From contig NZ_JASZYR010000002.1 in NCBI RefSeq assembly GCF_030316855.1, positions 186,001 to 250,000 of the forward strand: 64,000 bases of DNA, written 5' to 3'. This document shows positions 18,362 through 26,415 of the stretch, piece after piece (the first letter of the stretch is position 1; every line of letters starts with the position of its first letter). This DNA comes from Variovorax sp. J22P240 (GTDB lineage: Bacteria; Pseudomonadota; Gammaproteobacteria; Burkholderiales; Burkholderiaceae_C). The position numbers were made by a program, and so were the translations under genes. The notes beneath the pieces were generated by a model. It had not been told where the DNA came from. It saw only the letters and a list, made by a program, of their open reading frames with translations, and made no database searches.

Positions 18362-19349
18362 GCTTCCCCGCTTCGCCGCGGTAGGCGCGGGACGGATGGG
18401 TCGCGGCATCGCGATCGCATTCGCCTATGCGGGACACCGCATCTCGCTCGTCGACCTGCGTCCGCGCAGCGACGAGGCATGGCAGAAGCTGCGTGGCGAG
18501 GCCCAGGCAGAGATCGAAGCCAGCCTTGCGGGCCTCGCCCAACTCGGGGTGATCGACGCCCGACAGGTTGGCGCCATCGCCGCGCGCGTCGATTTTGTCG
18601 ACGCAGCCAATGCGCCTGCCGCACTGGCGGCTGCCGAGCTGGTTTTCGAGGGTGTCCCCGAGACGCTCGAAGCCAAGCGCGATGCCTTCGAGCACATCAA
18701 CCGGCATTGCCGCGAGGACGCGATCCTCACCTCGACCACCAGCAGCATCCTCGTGACGCAACTGGCGGCGCTGGTGTACCGGCCGGAGCGTTTTCTCAAC
18801 ATGCACTGGCTCAATCCGGCGTACGTGATCCCGGTGGTCGAGCTCAGCTGCCACCCTGGCACCGATCCGGCTGTGCTCGAACGCACCAAGGCCTTGATGG
18901 AAGCCATCGGCAAGCTGCCGGTGGTCTGCGGCGCATCGCCGGGTTACATCGTGCCGAGGCTGCAGGCGCTGGTAATGAATGAAGCGGCCCGCATGATCGA
19001 GGAGGGCGCCGCCACCGCGGAGGAAATCGACAAGGCCACGCGCTACGGGCTCGGACTGCGATTCGCGGCACTCGGCGTGGTCGAGTTCATCGACTTCGGC
19101 GGCTGCGACATCCTCCATCACGCGAGCCGCGAGATGGCGGCGTCGATCGACCGCGCACGCTACACCGCGCCCGCCATCGTGGACCGCATGGTCGAGGAAG
19201 GACGGTTGGGCCTCAAGAGCGGTAGCGGCTTCTACGAGTACGAGGGGCGCGACGTCGGAGCCTACCGACGCGACGTGCTCTCGCGAACCCTCGGCATGCT
19301 CAAGCATGCCGGGCTGTGGCAGCCGCCCGCGGCCGAGACGCGCGAATGA
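18351..19349 (+). CDS. 3-hydroxyacyl-CoA dehydrogenase family protein
   Basis: A 332-residue L-3-hydroxyacyl-CoA dehydrogenase-type oxidoreductase. The NAD-binding motif is AVGAGRMGRGIAIAFAYAG at 10-28. The catalytic His-Glu pair is carried by FLNMHWLNPAYVIPVVELS, where H corresponds to the catalytic His and E to its partner. The C-terminal helical domain contains GYIVPRLQALVMNEA and GLKSGSGFYEYEG, both typical. The substrate may be a hydroxyacyl-CoA or, as in the lambda-crystallin/L-gulonate branch, a free hydroxy acid. It overlaps both neighbours (11 nt and 4 nt). Confidence 0.87.
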   Translation: MANELPRFAAVGAGRMGRGIAIAFAYAGHRISLVDLRPRSDEAWQKLRGEAQAEIEASLAGLAQLGVIDARQVGAIAARVDFVDAANAPAALAAAELVFEGVPETLEAKRDAFEHINRHCREDAILTSTTSSILVTQLAALVYRPERFLNMHWLNPAYVIPVVELSCHPGTDPAVLERTKALMEAIGKLPVVCGASPGYIVPRLQALVMNEAARMIEEGAATAEEIDKATRYGLGLRFAALGVVEFIDFGGCDILHHASREMAASIDRARYTAPAIVDRMVEEGRLGLKSGSGFYEYEGRDVGAYRRDVLSRTLGMLKHAGLWQPPAAETRE

Positions 19350-20146
19350 AGATCCGGCGCGCGTTCGCCGATCTCTCGGTGGGGCAGGTCCACTACGCCG
19401 AGTGCGGCGATGCGCATGCGCCGGCCGTGCTGTTGCTGCACCAGTCGCCACGCAGCTGGGCCGAGTACCGCGAGGTGCTGCCGTTGATCGGTGCGCACTA
19501 CCGGGCGATCGCAATGGACACCGCCGGGTTCGGCGATTCCGACGCGGGCGATGTGCCAGCCAGCATCGAACAATGGGCCAAGGTCGCGCTTGAATTGCTC
19601 GACGCACTGGGCATCGAGCGTGCCGACGTGGTGGGTCATCACACGGGCGGCGTCATCGCGGTCGAGCTGGCTGCGGCTTTTCCCGATCGGGTGCGTGGGC
19701 TGGTGCTGTCTTCCACGCCCTTCACCCATGAGGCCTTCCGCGTCGCGCGCGCCGGACGACCGCCGATCGACGAGGTCGAGGCCAGCGAAGACGGCAGCCA
19801 TCTCGCGGCCCTGTGGCAGCGACGGCAGGGCTTTTATCCGGTGAAACGCCCCGAGCTGCTCGAAGCCTTCGTTCTCGATGCCCTGAAGGCGAGTGGCGGA
19901 CTCGAGGACGGGCACCGCGCCGTCGCGGCCTACCGGATGGAGGACCGCATCCAGCGTGTCGTCCATCCCACGCTCATCATCCGCGCCACCGACGATCCGT
20001 TCGCCTCGCCCCATGCGGCCGAACTGCACGAGGACCTCTCGAACGCGCGCATCGTCGACATCCAAGGCGGCATGGTCCCCTTGCCCGACCAGATGCCCGG
20101 GCCCTTTGCGCAAGCAGTGCTCGATTTCCTGGAGACGCTGGCATGA
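19346..20146 (+). CDS. Alpha/beta-fold hydrolase with an atypical nucleophile elbow
   Basis: A 266-residue alpha/beta-hydrolase starting MKIRRAFADLSVGQVHY at an ATG overlapping the previous stop (ATGA). The oxyanion region is LLLHQSPRSWAEY. The nucleophile elbow reads GHHTG at 97-101, so the position normally held by Ser, Asp or Cys is His99. A late Asp (ATDDPFASPH) and a C-terminal region rich in Met/Pro follow, with no clear catalytic His-Gly near the very end. This elbow occurs in a recognised branch of uncharacterised hydrolases, so it is probably not a sequencing error. Ester or amide hydrolysis cannot be assumed. Confidence 0.8.
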   Translation: MKIRRAFADLSVGQVHYAECGDAHAPAVLLLHQSPRSWAEYREVLPLIGAHYRAIAMDTAGFGDSDAGDVPASIEQWAKVALELLDALGIERADVVGHHTGGVIAVELAAAFPDRVRGLVLSSTPFTHEAFRVARAGRPPIDEVEASEDGSHLAALWQRRQGFYPVKRPELLEAFVLDALKASGGLEDGHRAVAAYRMEDRIQRVVHPTLIIRATDDPFASPHAAELHEDLSNARIVDIQGGMVPLPDQMPGPFAQAVLDFLETLA

Positions 20147-21087
20147 AAGCCGTGCGCGTGCATGCCTTCAATGCGGCGCCCGTGCTGGAAGACGTCGCCG
20201 AGCCCCAGCAGCGGCCCGGCCGCACGATCGTGCGTATGGAGGCGGCCACCGTCGGTCACATCGATCGCACCGTGTGGCGCGGCAGCTTCCTGAAACATCC
20301 GCCTTTTCCCTACACGCCGGGCGTCGAGGCGGCCGGCGTCGTCGTCGCAAGCGCCATCCATGCGGAAGGCCAGCGCGTGTGGCTGCGCGGCAGCGGACTC
20401 GGCACGCTGTTCGACGGCACGTGGTGCGAATTCATCGATGCGCCCGACGAGGCGCTCGGCGTGCTGCCGGATGCGGTGCCGGCAACGATCGGCGCGGCCT
20501 TCTTCTCGCCGTGCACTTCCGCGTGGGTGGCGCTGCGCGAAGTCGCCCACCTGCGCGCGGGTGAAAGTGTCCTGGTGACGGGCGCAACGGGGGCGGTCGG
20601 ATCGCTCGTGGTGCAGCTTGCGCTCGATGCCGGTGCCGAAGTGACCGTGCTCGTGAGCAGTGCGGAGCAAGCTGCCGCGATGCCCTCGGCCGCGAAGGTC
20701 GTTGTCCTGCTGGATGAACTGCCAGCCGCGTTGGAGCCGGTATCCGTCGACCTGCTGGTCGATACCGTCGGCGGTCCGATCCTCGCCGCCGCACTGACTC
20801 GCGTGCGCCCTGGCGGCCGCGCCGTCCTGATCGGCTACACGGCGGGCAACTCGCTCGCGCTGGACATCGCCCACTTCCTGCAACGCGACGTCGCACTGCT
20901 GCCGCTCAACATGTTCCGTCGTGAAGCTGTCGGCCGCGCGGCCGCGCCCGAATTGCTGGCCCGCCTTGCAGATGGTCGCCTGAAGCTCGACGTGCAGCCC
21001 TTCGCGCTCGACGAAGCGGCAACGGCGATGGACTGGATCAGCCGCCGGGGCCACCGGGGCCGCGCGGTGCTCGTGCCGTCGCGCTGA
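20143..21087 (+). CDS. NADPH:quinone reductase-like medium-chain dehydrogenase
   Basis: A 314-residue MDR-superfamily oxidoreductase, starting MKAVRVHAFNAAPVLEDV, coupled by a 4-nt overlap to the hydrolase gene. The GroES-like domain has PYTPGVEAAGVV near residues 52-63, and the nucleotide site is VLVTGATGAVGSLVVQLA near 144-161. The zinc-binding Cys/His set of alcohol dehydrogenases is absent, which points to the quinone-reductase/zeta-crystallin branch. A longer upstream frame was rejected. It ends 4 nt from the convergent MarR gene. Its role in the operon is unknown; reduction of a conjugated ketone or quinone is plausible. Confidence 0.83.
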   Translation: MKAVRVHAFNAAPVLEDVAEPQQRPGRTIVRMEAATVGHIDRTVWRGSFLKHPPFPYTPGVEAAGVVVASAIHAEGQRVWLRGSGLGTLFDGTWCEFIDAPDEALGVLPDAVPATIGAAFFSPCTSAWVALREVAHLRAGESVLVTGATGAVGSLVVQLALDAGAEVTVLVSSAEQAAAMPSAAKVVVLLDELPAALEPVSVDLLVDTVGGPILAAALTRVRPGGRAVLIGYTAGNSLALDIAHFLQRDVALLPLNMFRREAVGRAAAPELLARLADGRLKLDVQPFALDEAATAMDWISRRGHRGRAVLVPSR

Positions 21088-21091
21088 GGGC

Positions 21092-21622
21092 CTAGTCCGC
21101 GTCCGGCGCCTCGCCCGGCGCCGCCGCGTGCAGTTCGATGATGTGGCGCAGCGTGCTCTTGAGGTCTTCCGCACGCTGAAGCCCGAAGGGTTCGAGCACG
21201 CGGCGCTCGTGTTCGCGCGCCAGTTCCATCAGGTGCTCCACGGCCTTCGCACCCTTGCGCGTGATGCGCACCAGAGTGACACGCCGATCACTGTCGTGGG
21301 GCAGGCGCTCGACCTGCTCGCGCGCCTCCATCCGGTCCAGCAGCCGCGTCACCGTCGGCTGCTTGGTGACGGTGATCTGCGCCAACTGCCCGATGCTGAT
21401 CGGCGCGCCGCCCGCCAGCGACGCCATCACCCGCCATTCCGACACTGAAAACCCATGCTGGCGCGCCACGCGGTGGAACTCGGACGAGATGAGCTGGCTC
21501 GCCTGCGCCAGCAGCGCCGGCAGGTAGTCGTCGACGAAACGCAGCGTCCCGGCAGGCGCTTCGTCGGTGAATGGCCCCTGACCCTCGGCGGGCACGCTGC
21601 TTGCATGTCTAGGGTTATTCAT
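21092..21622 (-). CDS. MarR family regulator of the auxin-type locus
   Basis: A 176-residue MarR protein with a 28-residue disordered N-terminal extension. The winged helix covers about residues 60-125: WRVMASLAGGAPISIGQLAQ, recognition helix VTKQPTVTRLLDRM, and the wing DSDRRVTLVRITRKG. It is divergent from the iorA-led operon with only 84 bp between, the usual arrangement for a self-regulating repressor released by a pathway ligand. In described Variovorax iad loci a MarR repressor binds IAA directly; this gene is the best placed candidate here. The shared element found at 17187 and 33898 has a degenerate relative in the divergent gap. Confidence 0.88.
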   Translation of the reverse strand: MNNPRHASSVPAEGQGPFTDEAPAGTLRFVDDYLPALLAQASQLISSEFHRVARQHGFSVSEWRVMASLAGGAPISIGQLAQITVTKQPTVTRLLDRMEAREQVERLPHDSDRRVTLVRITRKGAKAVEHLMELAREHERRVLEPFGLQRAEDLKSTLRHIIELHAAAPGEAPDAD

Positions 21623-21706
21623 GATTGTGAATACATTCAGTTCTAAACATTATAGAGGCCGAGGTTTCGAAAGGAACCCCACGATTCCTGACAAGAAAGG
21701 GCCGCC
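21623..21706. promoter_or_regulatory. Divergent promoter/operator between the MarR gene and iorA-like gene
   Basis: This AT-rich 84-bp gap holds GAATACATTC (21630-21639), a near palindrome, followed by AGTTCTAAACATTAT at 21639-21653. The latter resembles the AGTT...AAA...AT part of the elements at 17187 and 33898, allowing single-base gaps. A ribosome site AGAAAGGG precedes the iorA-like ATG. I infer a MarR-controlled divergent promoter; exact -35/-10 boxes are not clear. Confidence 0.55.
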
Positions 21707-23890
21707 ATGGCTGAGCGATCGTTCGTAGAGGAAGTCAAGAAGCTCCGGCTTTCCGGTGGCGAAGTCTTCCGGGGTGAAGGCATTCTGGCAGTCACCAAGG
21801 CGCTGCTCGAATCCGGGGTCTCCTACGTGGCCGGCTACCAGGGCGCGCCCATCTCCCACCTGATGGACGTGCTGGCCGACGCGCAAGACATCCTCGCCGA
21901 ACAGGGCATCCGCTTCGAGAACAGCGCCAGCGAAGCCACCGCCGCCGCGACGCTGGCCGCATCCGTCAACTACCCGCTGCGCGGCGCCGTGACCTTCAAG
22001 GCGACCGTGGGCACCAACGTCGCCTCCGACGCACTGGCCAACCTGGCCTCGGGCGGCGTGACGGGCGGCGCGCTGATCATCGTCGGCGAGGACTACGGCG
22101 AGGGCTCGTCGATCATGCAGGAACGCAGCCATGCCTTCGCGATGAAATCGCAGATGTGGCTGCTCGATCCGCGCCCGAACCTGCCGAGCATCGTCGAGGC
22201 GGTGAAGCAGGGCTTCGACCTTTCCGAGGCCAGCAATACGCCTGTGATGCTGCAGTTGCGCATCCGCGCCTGCCACGTGCACGGCCACTTCATCGCGGGC
22301 GACAACCGCCGGCCGAAATTCTCGATCAAGGAGGCGCTGGAGAACCCGCAGCGCGACGTTAGCCGCATCGTGCTGCCGCCCGCGAGCTTCGTGCACGAGC
22401 AGGAAAAGGTGAAGGAGCGCTGGCCCGCCGCGGTGCGCTTCATCGAGGAGCGCCAGCTCAACGAGTTCTTCTCCGAAGATGCCGACGACATCGGCATCAT
22501 CGTGCAGGGTGGCAGCTACAACACGATGATCCGGGCACTCGAAAGGCTGGAGCTGGCCGACGTCTACGGCAACACCAAGGTGCCGCTGTACGTGATGAAC
22601 GTCGCCTACCCCGTGATCGAAAGCGAGGTGCTGCGCTTCTGCGAAGGCAAGCGCGCCGTGCTGATCGTGGAGGAGGGCCAGCCCAACTTCGTCGAGCAGA
22701 ACCTAGCGACCATCCTGCGCCAGGCCGACTCGACGACGGCTTTGCACGGCAAGGACATGCTCCCGGTCGCCGGCGAGTACACGGCGGCAGAATTGCTCAA
22801 GGGCGCGCGCACCTTTTGCGAGCGCTACGGCCGGCTGCAGCCCTTGCCCGTGCCTGCCGCGGTGCGCAAGGTGATTCCGCTGACCGAAGTGGCGGAGATC
22901 GGCGTCGACGCCGCGCCCGAACCTGCGAGGCCACTGGGCGACAGCGTGCACGCGCGGCCGCCGGGCTTCTGCACCGGCTGCCCCGAGCGCCCGATCTTCA
23001 GTGCGATGAAGCTGGTGGAGCGCGAACTGGGCCCGCACCACGTGAGCGCCGACATCGGCTGCCACCTGTTCTCGATCCTGCCGCCCTTCAACATCGGCAA
23101 CACGACGATGGGCTACGGCCTGGGCGGCGCGGGCGCTTCGGCGCTCAATGCGCCCGCAGGCAAGCGCGCGATCTCGATGATGGGCGACGGCGGCTTCTGG
23201 CACAACGGCCTGACGAGCGGCGTCGCCAACGCGGTCTTCAACCGCAGCGACAACCTGACCATCGTCGTCGACAACAACTACACCTCCGCGACCGGCGGCC
23301 AGGACGTCCTCTCGTCCAACGCGCTGAACGCGACGCGCAGCACCGGCCACGAGATCGAACGTGCGGTACGCGGTGTCGGCGTCAAGTGGGTGAAGACCAT
23401 GCGCCGCACCTATGACGTCGCCGGCATGCGCGATGCACTCAAGGAAGCGCTGACCACGCAGGAGAAGGGCCCCAAGGTCCTCATCGCGCAGTCGGAATGC
23501 ATGCTCAACAAGCAGCGCCGCGAGAAGCCGCTGGTGCGCAAGGCCATCGCCAGCGGCAAGCGCGTGGTGCGCGAGAAGTTCGGCGTCGACTCCGACACCT
23601 GCACGGGCGACCACTCGTGCATCCGGCTCTCGGGTTGCCCGTCGCTGTCGATCAAGCCCAATCCCGATCCGCTGCGCACCGATCCGGTGGCGACCGTGCT
23701 CGACAGCTGCGTCGGCTGCGGCGTGTGCGGCGAGGTCTCGCATGCGGCCGTGCTGTGCCCGTCGTTCTACAAGGCGCAGATCGTCAGCAATCCGAGCCGC
23801 TGGGACCTGTTGCGCGAAGGCATTCGCATGCGGGTCATCGGCTGGCTGCAACGCGGCGAGGCCAAGCGCCGCGCGGCCTATGCGTTCTGA
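21707..23890 (+). CDS. Indolepyruvate oxidoreductase-like large subunit (IorA-type, TPP and Fe-S)
   Basis: A 727-residue 2-oxoacid:acceptor oxidoreductase alpha subunit. The N-terminal pyrimidine-binding domain opens with GEGILAVTKALLESGVSYVA and contains AGYQGAPISHLMDVL. The thiamine pyrophosphate motif is GDGGFWHNGL near 491-500 with VVDNNYTSATGG following. Cysteines at 632, 638, 644 and 668, 671, 674, 684 form the C-terminal iron-sulfur region; the first set (CX5CX5CP) departs from the ferredoxin CxxCxxCxxxCP pattern. IorAB enzymes oxidatively decarboxylate aryl 2-oxo acids to acyl-CoA. Here the 2-oxo acid may be isatinate rather than indolepyruvate, because an isatin-hydrolase-like gene is in the same operon. 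Confidence 0.88.
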   Translation: MAERSFVEEVKKLRLSGGEVFRGEGILAVTKALLESGVSYVAGYQGAPISHLMDVLADAQDILAEQGIRFENSASEATAAATLAASVNYPLRGAVTFKATVGTNVASDALANLASGGVTGGALIIVGEDYGEGSSIMQERSHAFAMKSQMWLLDPRPNLPSIVEAVKQGFDLSEASNTPVMLQLRIRACHVHGHFIAGDNRRPKFSIKEALENPQRDVSRIVLPPASFVHEQEKVKERWPAAVRFIEERQLNEFFSEDADDIGIIVQGGSYNTMIRALERLELADVYGNTKVPLYVMNVAYPVIESEVLRFCEGKRAVLIVEEGQPNFVEQNLATILRQADSTTALHGKDMLPVAGEYTAAELLKGARTFCERYGRLQPLPVPAAVRKVIPLTEVAEIGVDAAPEPARPLGDSVHARPPGFCTGCPERPIFSAMKLVERELGPHHVSADIGCHLFSILPPFNIGNTTMGYGLGGAGASALNAPAGKRAISMMGDGGFWHNGLTSGVANAVFNRSDNLTIVVDNNYTSATGGQDVLSSNALNATRSTGHEIERAVRGVGVKWVKTMRRTYDVAGMRDALKEALTTQEKGPKVLIAQSECMLNKQRREKPLVRKAIASGKRVVREKFGVDSDTCTGDHSCIRLSGCPSLSIKPNPDPLRTDPVATVLDSCVGCGVCGEVSHAAVLCPSFYKAQIVSNPSRWDLLREGIRMRVIGWLQRGEAKRRAAYAF

Positions 23891-23900
23891 ACAGGCATTC

Positions 23901-25394
23901 ATGCGACAACAACCGATCAAGATTGCAATCCTCGCCATGGGTGGCGAAGGCGGGGGGGTTCTCGCCGACTGGATCGTGGACATGGGCGAGGCCAATGGCT
24001 ACGTCGCCCAGACCACGTCCGTCCCGGGCGTGGCCCAACGCACGGGTGCCACGATCTACTACGTCGAGCTCTATCCCGAGGCGCAAGCCCAGGGCGATGG
24101 CGGCCAGCCGGTGCTGGCGCTCATGCCGCTGCCGGGCGATGTCGACATCGTCCTCGCCTCGGAGTTGATGGAAGCCGGCCGCGCCGTGCAGCGCGGGCTC
24201 GTCACGCGCGACCGCACCACCTTCATCGCATCGACCCACCGCGTCTATTCCATCGCGGAGAAGAGTGCGATGGGCGACGGCCGGGTCGATAGTGCCGAAT
24301 TGCTCGCGCATGCCGAGCACGCGGCCAAGCGCTTCATCCGCTTCGATATGGCGCAGGCCGCCGAAGCATCGGGCAGCGTCATCAGCGCCGTGCTCTTCGG
24401 CGCACTGGCCGGCGCCGGCGTCCTGCCTTTCAGCCGTGCGCAGTTCGAGGCGACCATCGAACGCGGCGGCGTCGGCGTCAAGCCCAGCCTGAAGGCTTTC
24501 GGCGCGGCCTTCGCACGCGCACAGGGCGCGCTGGAGCCCGAGGCCGCAGTGGTCGAGGCGGCGCCGCCGCAACCGCGCCATCCCGCCGTGCGCGCACTGG
24601 TCGAGCGCGTGCAGCGTGACTTTGCGGCCTCCGCGCATCCCCTGCTCCTCGAAGGCGTACGTCGGCTGATCGACTACCAGGACGTCGCCTATGCCGGCCT
24701 CTACCTCGATCGCATGGCCGCCATCTCCGCCTTGCCAGCCAACGACGACGGCCGCCTGCTGCGCGAAACGGCACGCCACCTCGCGCTGTGGATGTCCTAT
24801 GAAGACACTGCCCGCGTCGCGGCCCTCAAGACACGCTCGTCGCGCTTCGAACGCGTGCGCGGCGAAGCCAGCGTGCAGGACGGGCAGGTGCTCGCCATCA
24901 ACGAATACATGCACCCGCGCCTGCAGGAAATCTGCGAGACCCTGCCGGCGGGTTTCGGCCGCTGGCTGATGAATTCGACCTTGCCGCGCAAGCTGGTCGA
25001 GCGCCTCACGCAGCAAGGCCGCGTCATCCAGACCAGTTCGCTGCGCGGCTACCTGATGCTCAGTACCGTCGCCGCGATGAAGCGCTGGCGCCGTTCGACC
25101 CTGCGCTATGCCGACGAAAACCGCCGCATCGAGGAATGGCTGGAGCGCATCGGCGACATTGCCAAGAACAACCCCGCGCTCGCCATCGAGGTCGCGCAGT
25201 GCCAGCGCCTCGTCAAAGGCTACAGCGACACCCATGAGCGCGGCCTGCGCAACTACGACACCGTGATGGACGCCCTGCAGCGCGCCGGCTCGGCCATCGC
25301 GCCCGCCACCCTGCGCGAACTGCGCGACGCGGCGCTCGCCGACGAACACGGCCACAAACTGCGCGCCGCGCTGGTCCAGCACGCGCTCGCCTGA
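23901..25394 (+). CDS. Indolepyruvate oxidoreductase-like small subunit with C-terminal DUF6537-type domain
   Basis: A 497-residue partner of the preceding gene. Residues 1-200 are the gamma-type catalytic domain of 2-oxoacid oxidoreductases, starting with AILAMGGEGGGVLADWI and including VPGVAQRTGATIYYVE. Residues from about 225 to the end form the helical extension seen in bacterial, aerobic IorB-like proteins (LYLDRMAAISALPANDDG, GFGRWLMNSTLPRKLV, CQRLVKGYSDTHERG). That extension is absent from archaeal IorB. The start at 23901 is 10 nt after the alpha-subunit stop. The two subunits must act together. Confidence 0.87.
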   Translation: MRQQPIKIAILAMGGEGGGVLADWIVDMGEANGYVAQTTSVPGVAQRTGATIYYVELYPEAQAQGDGGQPVLALMPLPGDVDIVLASELMEAGRAVQRGLVTRDRTTFIASTHRVYSIAEKSAMGDGRVDSAELLAHAEHAAKRFIRFDMAQAAEASGSVISAVLFGALAGAGVLPFSRAQFEATIERGGVGVKPSLKAFGAAFARAQGALEPEAAVVEAAPPQPRHPAVRALVERVQRDFAASAHPLLLEGVRRLIDYQDVAYAGLYLDRMAAISALPANDDGRLLRETARHLALWMSYEDTARVAALKTRSSRFERVRGEASVQDGQVLAINEYMHPRLQEICETLPAGFGRWLMNSTLPRKLVERLTQQGRVIQTSSLRGYLMLSTVAAMKRWRRSTLRYADENRRIEEWLERIGDIAKNNPALAIEVAQCQRLVKGYSDTHERGLRNYDTVMDALQRAGSAIAPATLRELRDAALADEHGHKLRAALVQHALA

Positions 25395-25409
25395 TCCGGA
25401 ACCCTGCCC

Positions 25410-26402
25410 ATGTCTGCCCAGCCCGCCACCCTGCAAATGCGCGTCGTCGAGGCGCGTGAACTCAATCCGCTGATCAAGACTTTCCGGCTGAAGCCCCTCG
25501 ACGGCGGCGTGCTGCCCGGCTATACCGCCGGTGCGCACATCCGGATTCAGGTCCAGTTGCCCGATGGCACGCAGGACTGGCGCCACTACTCCCTGATCAA
25601 CTTCGCCACGCAGGCCGACGCCACGGATGCGCCCACCGACTACGTCATCGCGGTGCGCAAGGAAGACGAGGGCCGTGGCGGCTCGCGCTTCATGCACGAG
25701 CGGCTGCGCGAAGGCGATGTCGTGACCATCGAAGTGCCGAAAAACGACTTTCCCCTGCACGCCGGCCCCGGCGGCACCGTGCTGCTGGCCGGTGGCATCG
25801 GCGTGACGCCGCTCGCGAGCATGGCGACGCGCCGCCGCGCCGAAGGACTGCCGGTGCGCATGCACTACGCCGGCCGCAGCCGCGACCTGATGGCGTTTCT
25901 GCCCGAGCTTCAAGCCGTGCTGGGCGATGACCTGCTGGTTCATTCGGACGTCGAGCAGGGCGGCGCCTTCGACATCGGCGCGCTGCTGGATGGCATCCCG
26001 GCGGGTGACCGGCTCTACGTGTGCGGGCCGAAGGTCATGCTCGACGCCGTGCTCGCCCAGACCCAGGCGCGCGGCTGGACGCACGACCGCGTGCATTTCG
26101 AACTCTTCACCACGCCGGTGGTGGAAGAGGGAGACCACGCCTTCGAGGTCGAGCTCGCCCAATCGGGCCAACGCTTCACCGTGCCGGCCGACCAGAGCAT
26201 CCTCGACTGCCTGATCGAGCACGGCTGCGATCCGATGTTCGACTGCAAGCGCGGCGAATGCGGCGTGTGCGCGACGCCGGTGCTCGAAGGCGACATCGAC
26301 CACCGCGACTACGTGCTGACCGCCCGCGAGAAGTCCGAAGGCAACGTCATGCAGATCTGCATCTCGCGCATCAAGGGACAGCGGCTGGTGCTGGACATCT
26401 GA
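25410..26402 (+). CDS. Rieske oxygenase reductase, phthalate-dioxygenase-reductase type (FMN, NAD, 2Fe-2S)
   Basis: A 330-residue single-protein electron donor. Domain order is flavin (RHYSLINFA, residues 52-60), NAD binding (LLAGGIGVTPLASMATRR near 128-145, YVCGPKVML near 207) and a C-terminal plant-type [2Fe-2S] domain with CKRGECGVCATPV and a last Cys in MQICISRIKG. It passes electrons from NADH to a Rieske oxygenase. It lies 13 nt upstream of the first oxygenase alpha gene and has a strong AAGGAG site following it. It is the only such reductase in the locus, so it may serve both oxygenases. In iad-type loci the matching gene accompanies the iadDE dioxygenase genes. Confidence 0.9.
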   Translation: MSAQPATLQMRVVEARELNPLIKTFRLKPLDGGVLPGYTAGAHIRIQVQLPDGTQDWRHYSLINFATQADATDAPTDYVIAVRKEDEGRGGSRFMHERLREGDVVTIEVPKNDFPLHAGPGGTVLLAGGIGVTPLASMATRRRAEGLPVRMHYAGRSRDLMAFLPELQAVLGDDLLVHSDVEQGGAFDIGALLDGIPAGDRLYVCGPKVMLDAVLAQTQARGWTHDRVHFELFTTPVVEEGDHAFEVELAQSGQRFTVPADQSILDCLIEHGCDPMFDCKRGECGVCATPVLEGDIDHRDYVLTAREKSEGNVMQICISRIKGQRLVLDI

Positions 26403-26415
26403 AGGAGACCGAAAC

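Noticed and set aside
21707..25394. IorAB as evidence for an indolepyruvate (IAA-synthesis or tryptophan) pathway
   Set aside because: No aromatic aminotransferase or indolepyruvate decarboxylase is present; the operon context (oxygenase, isatin-hydrolase-like gene) points to catabolism. Not excluded, only less likely.
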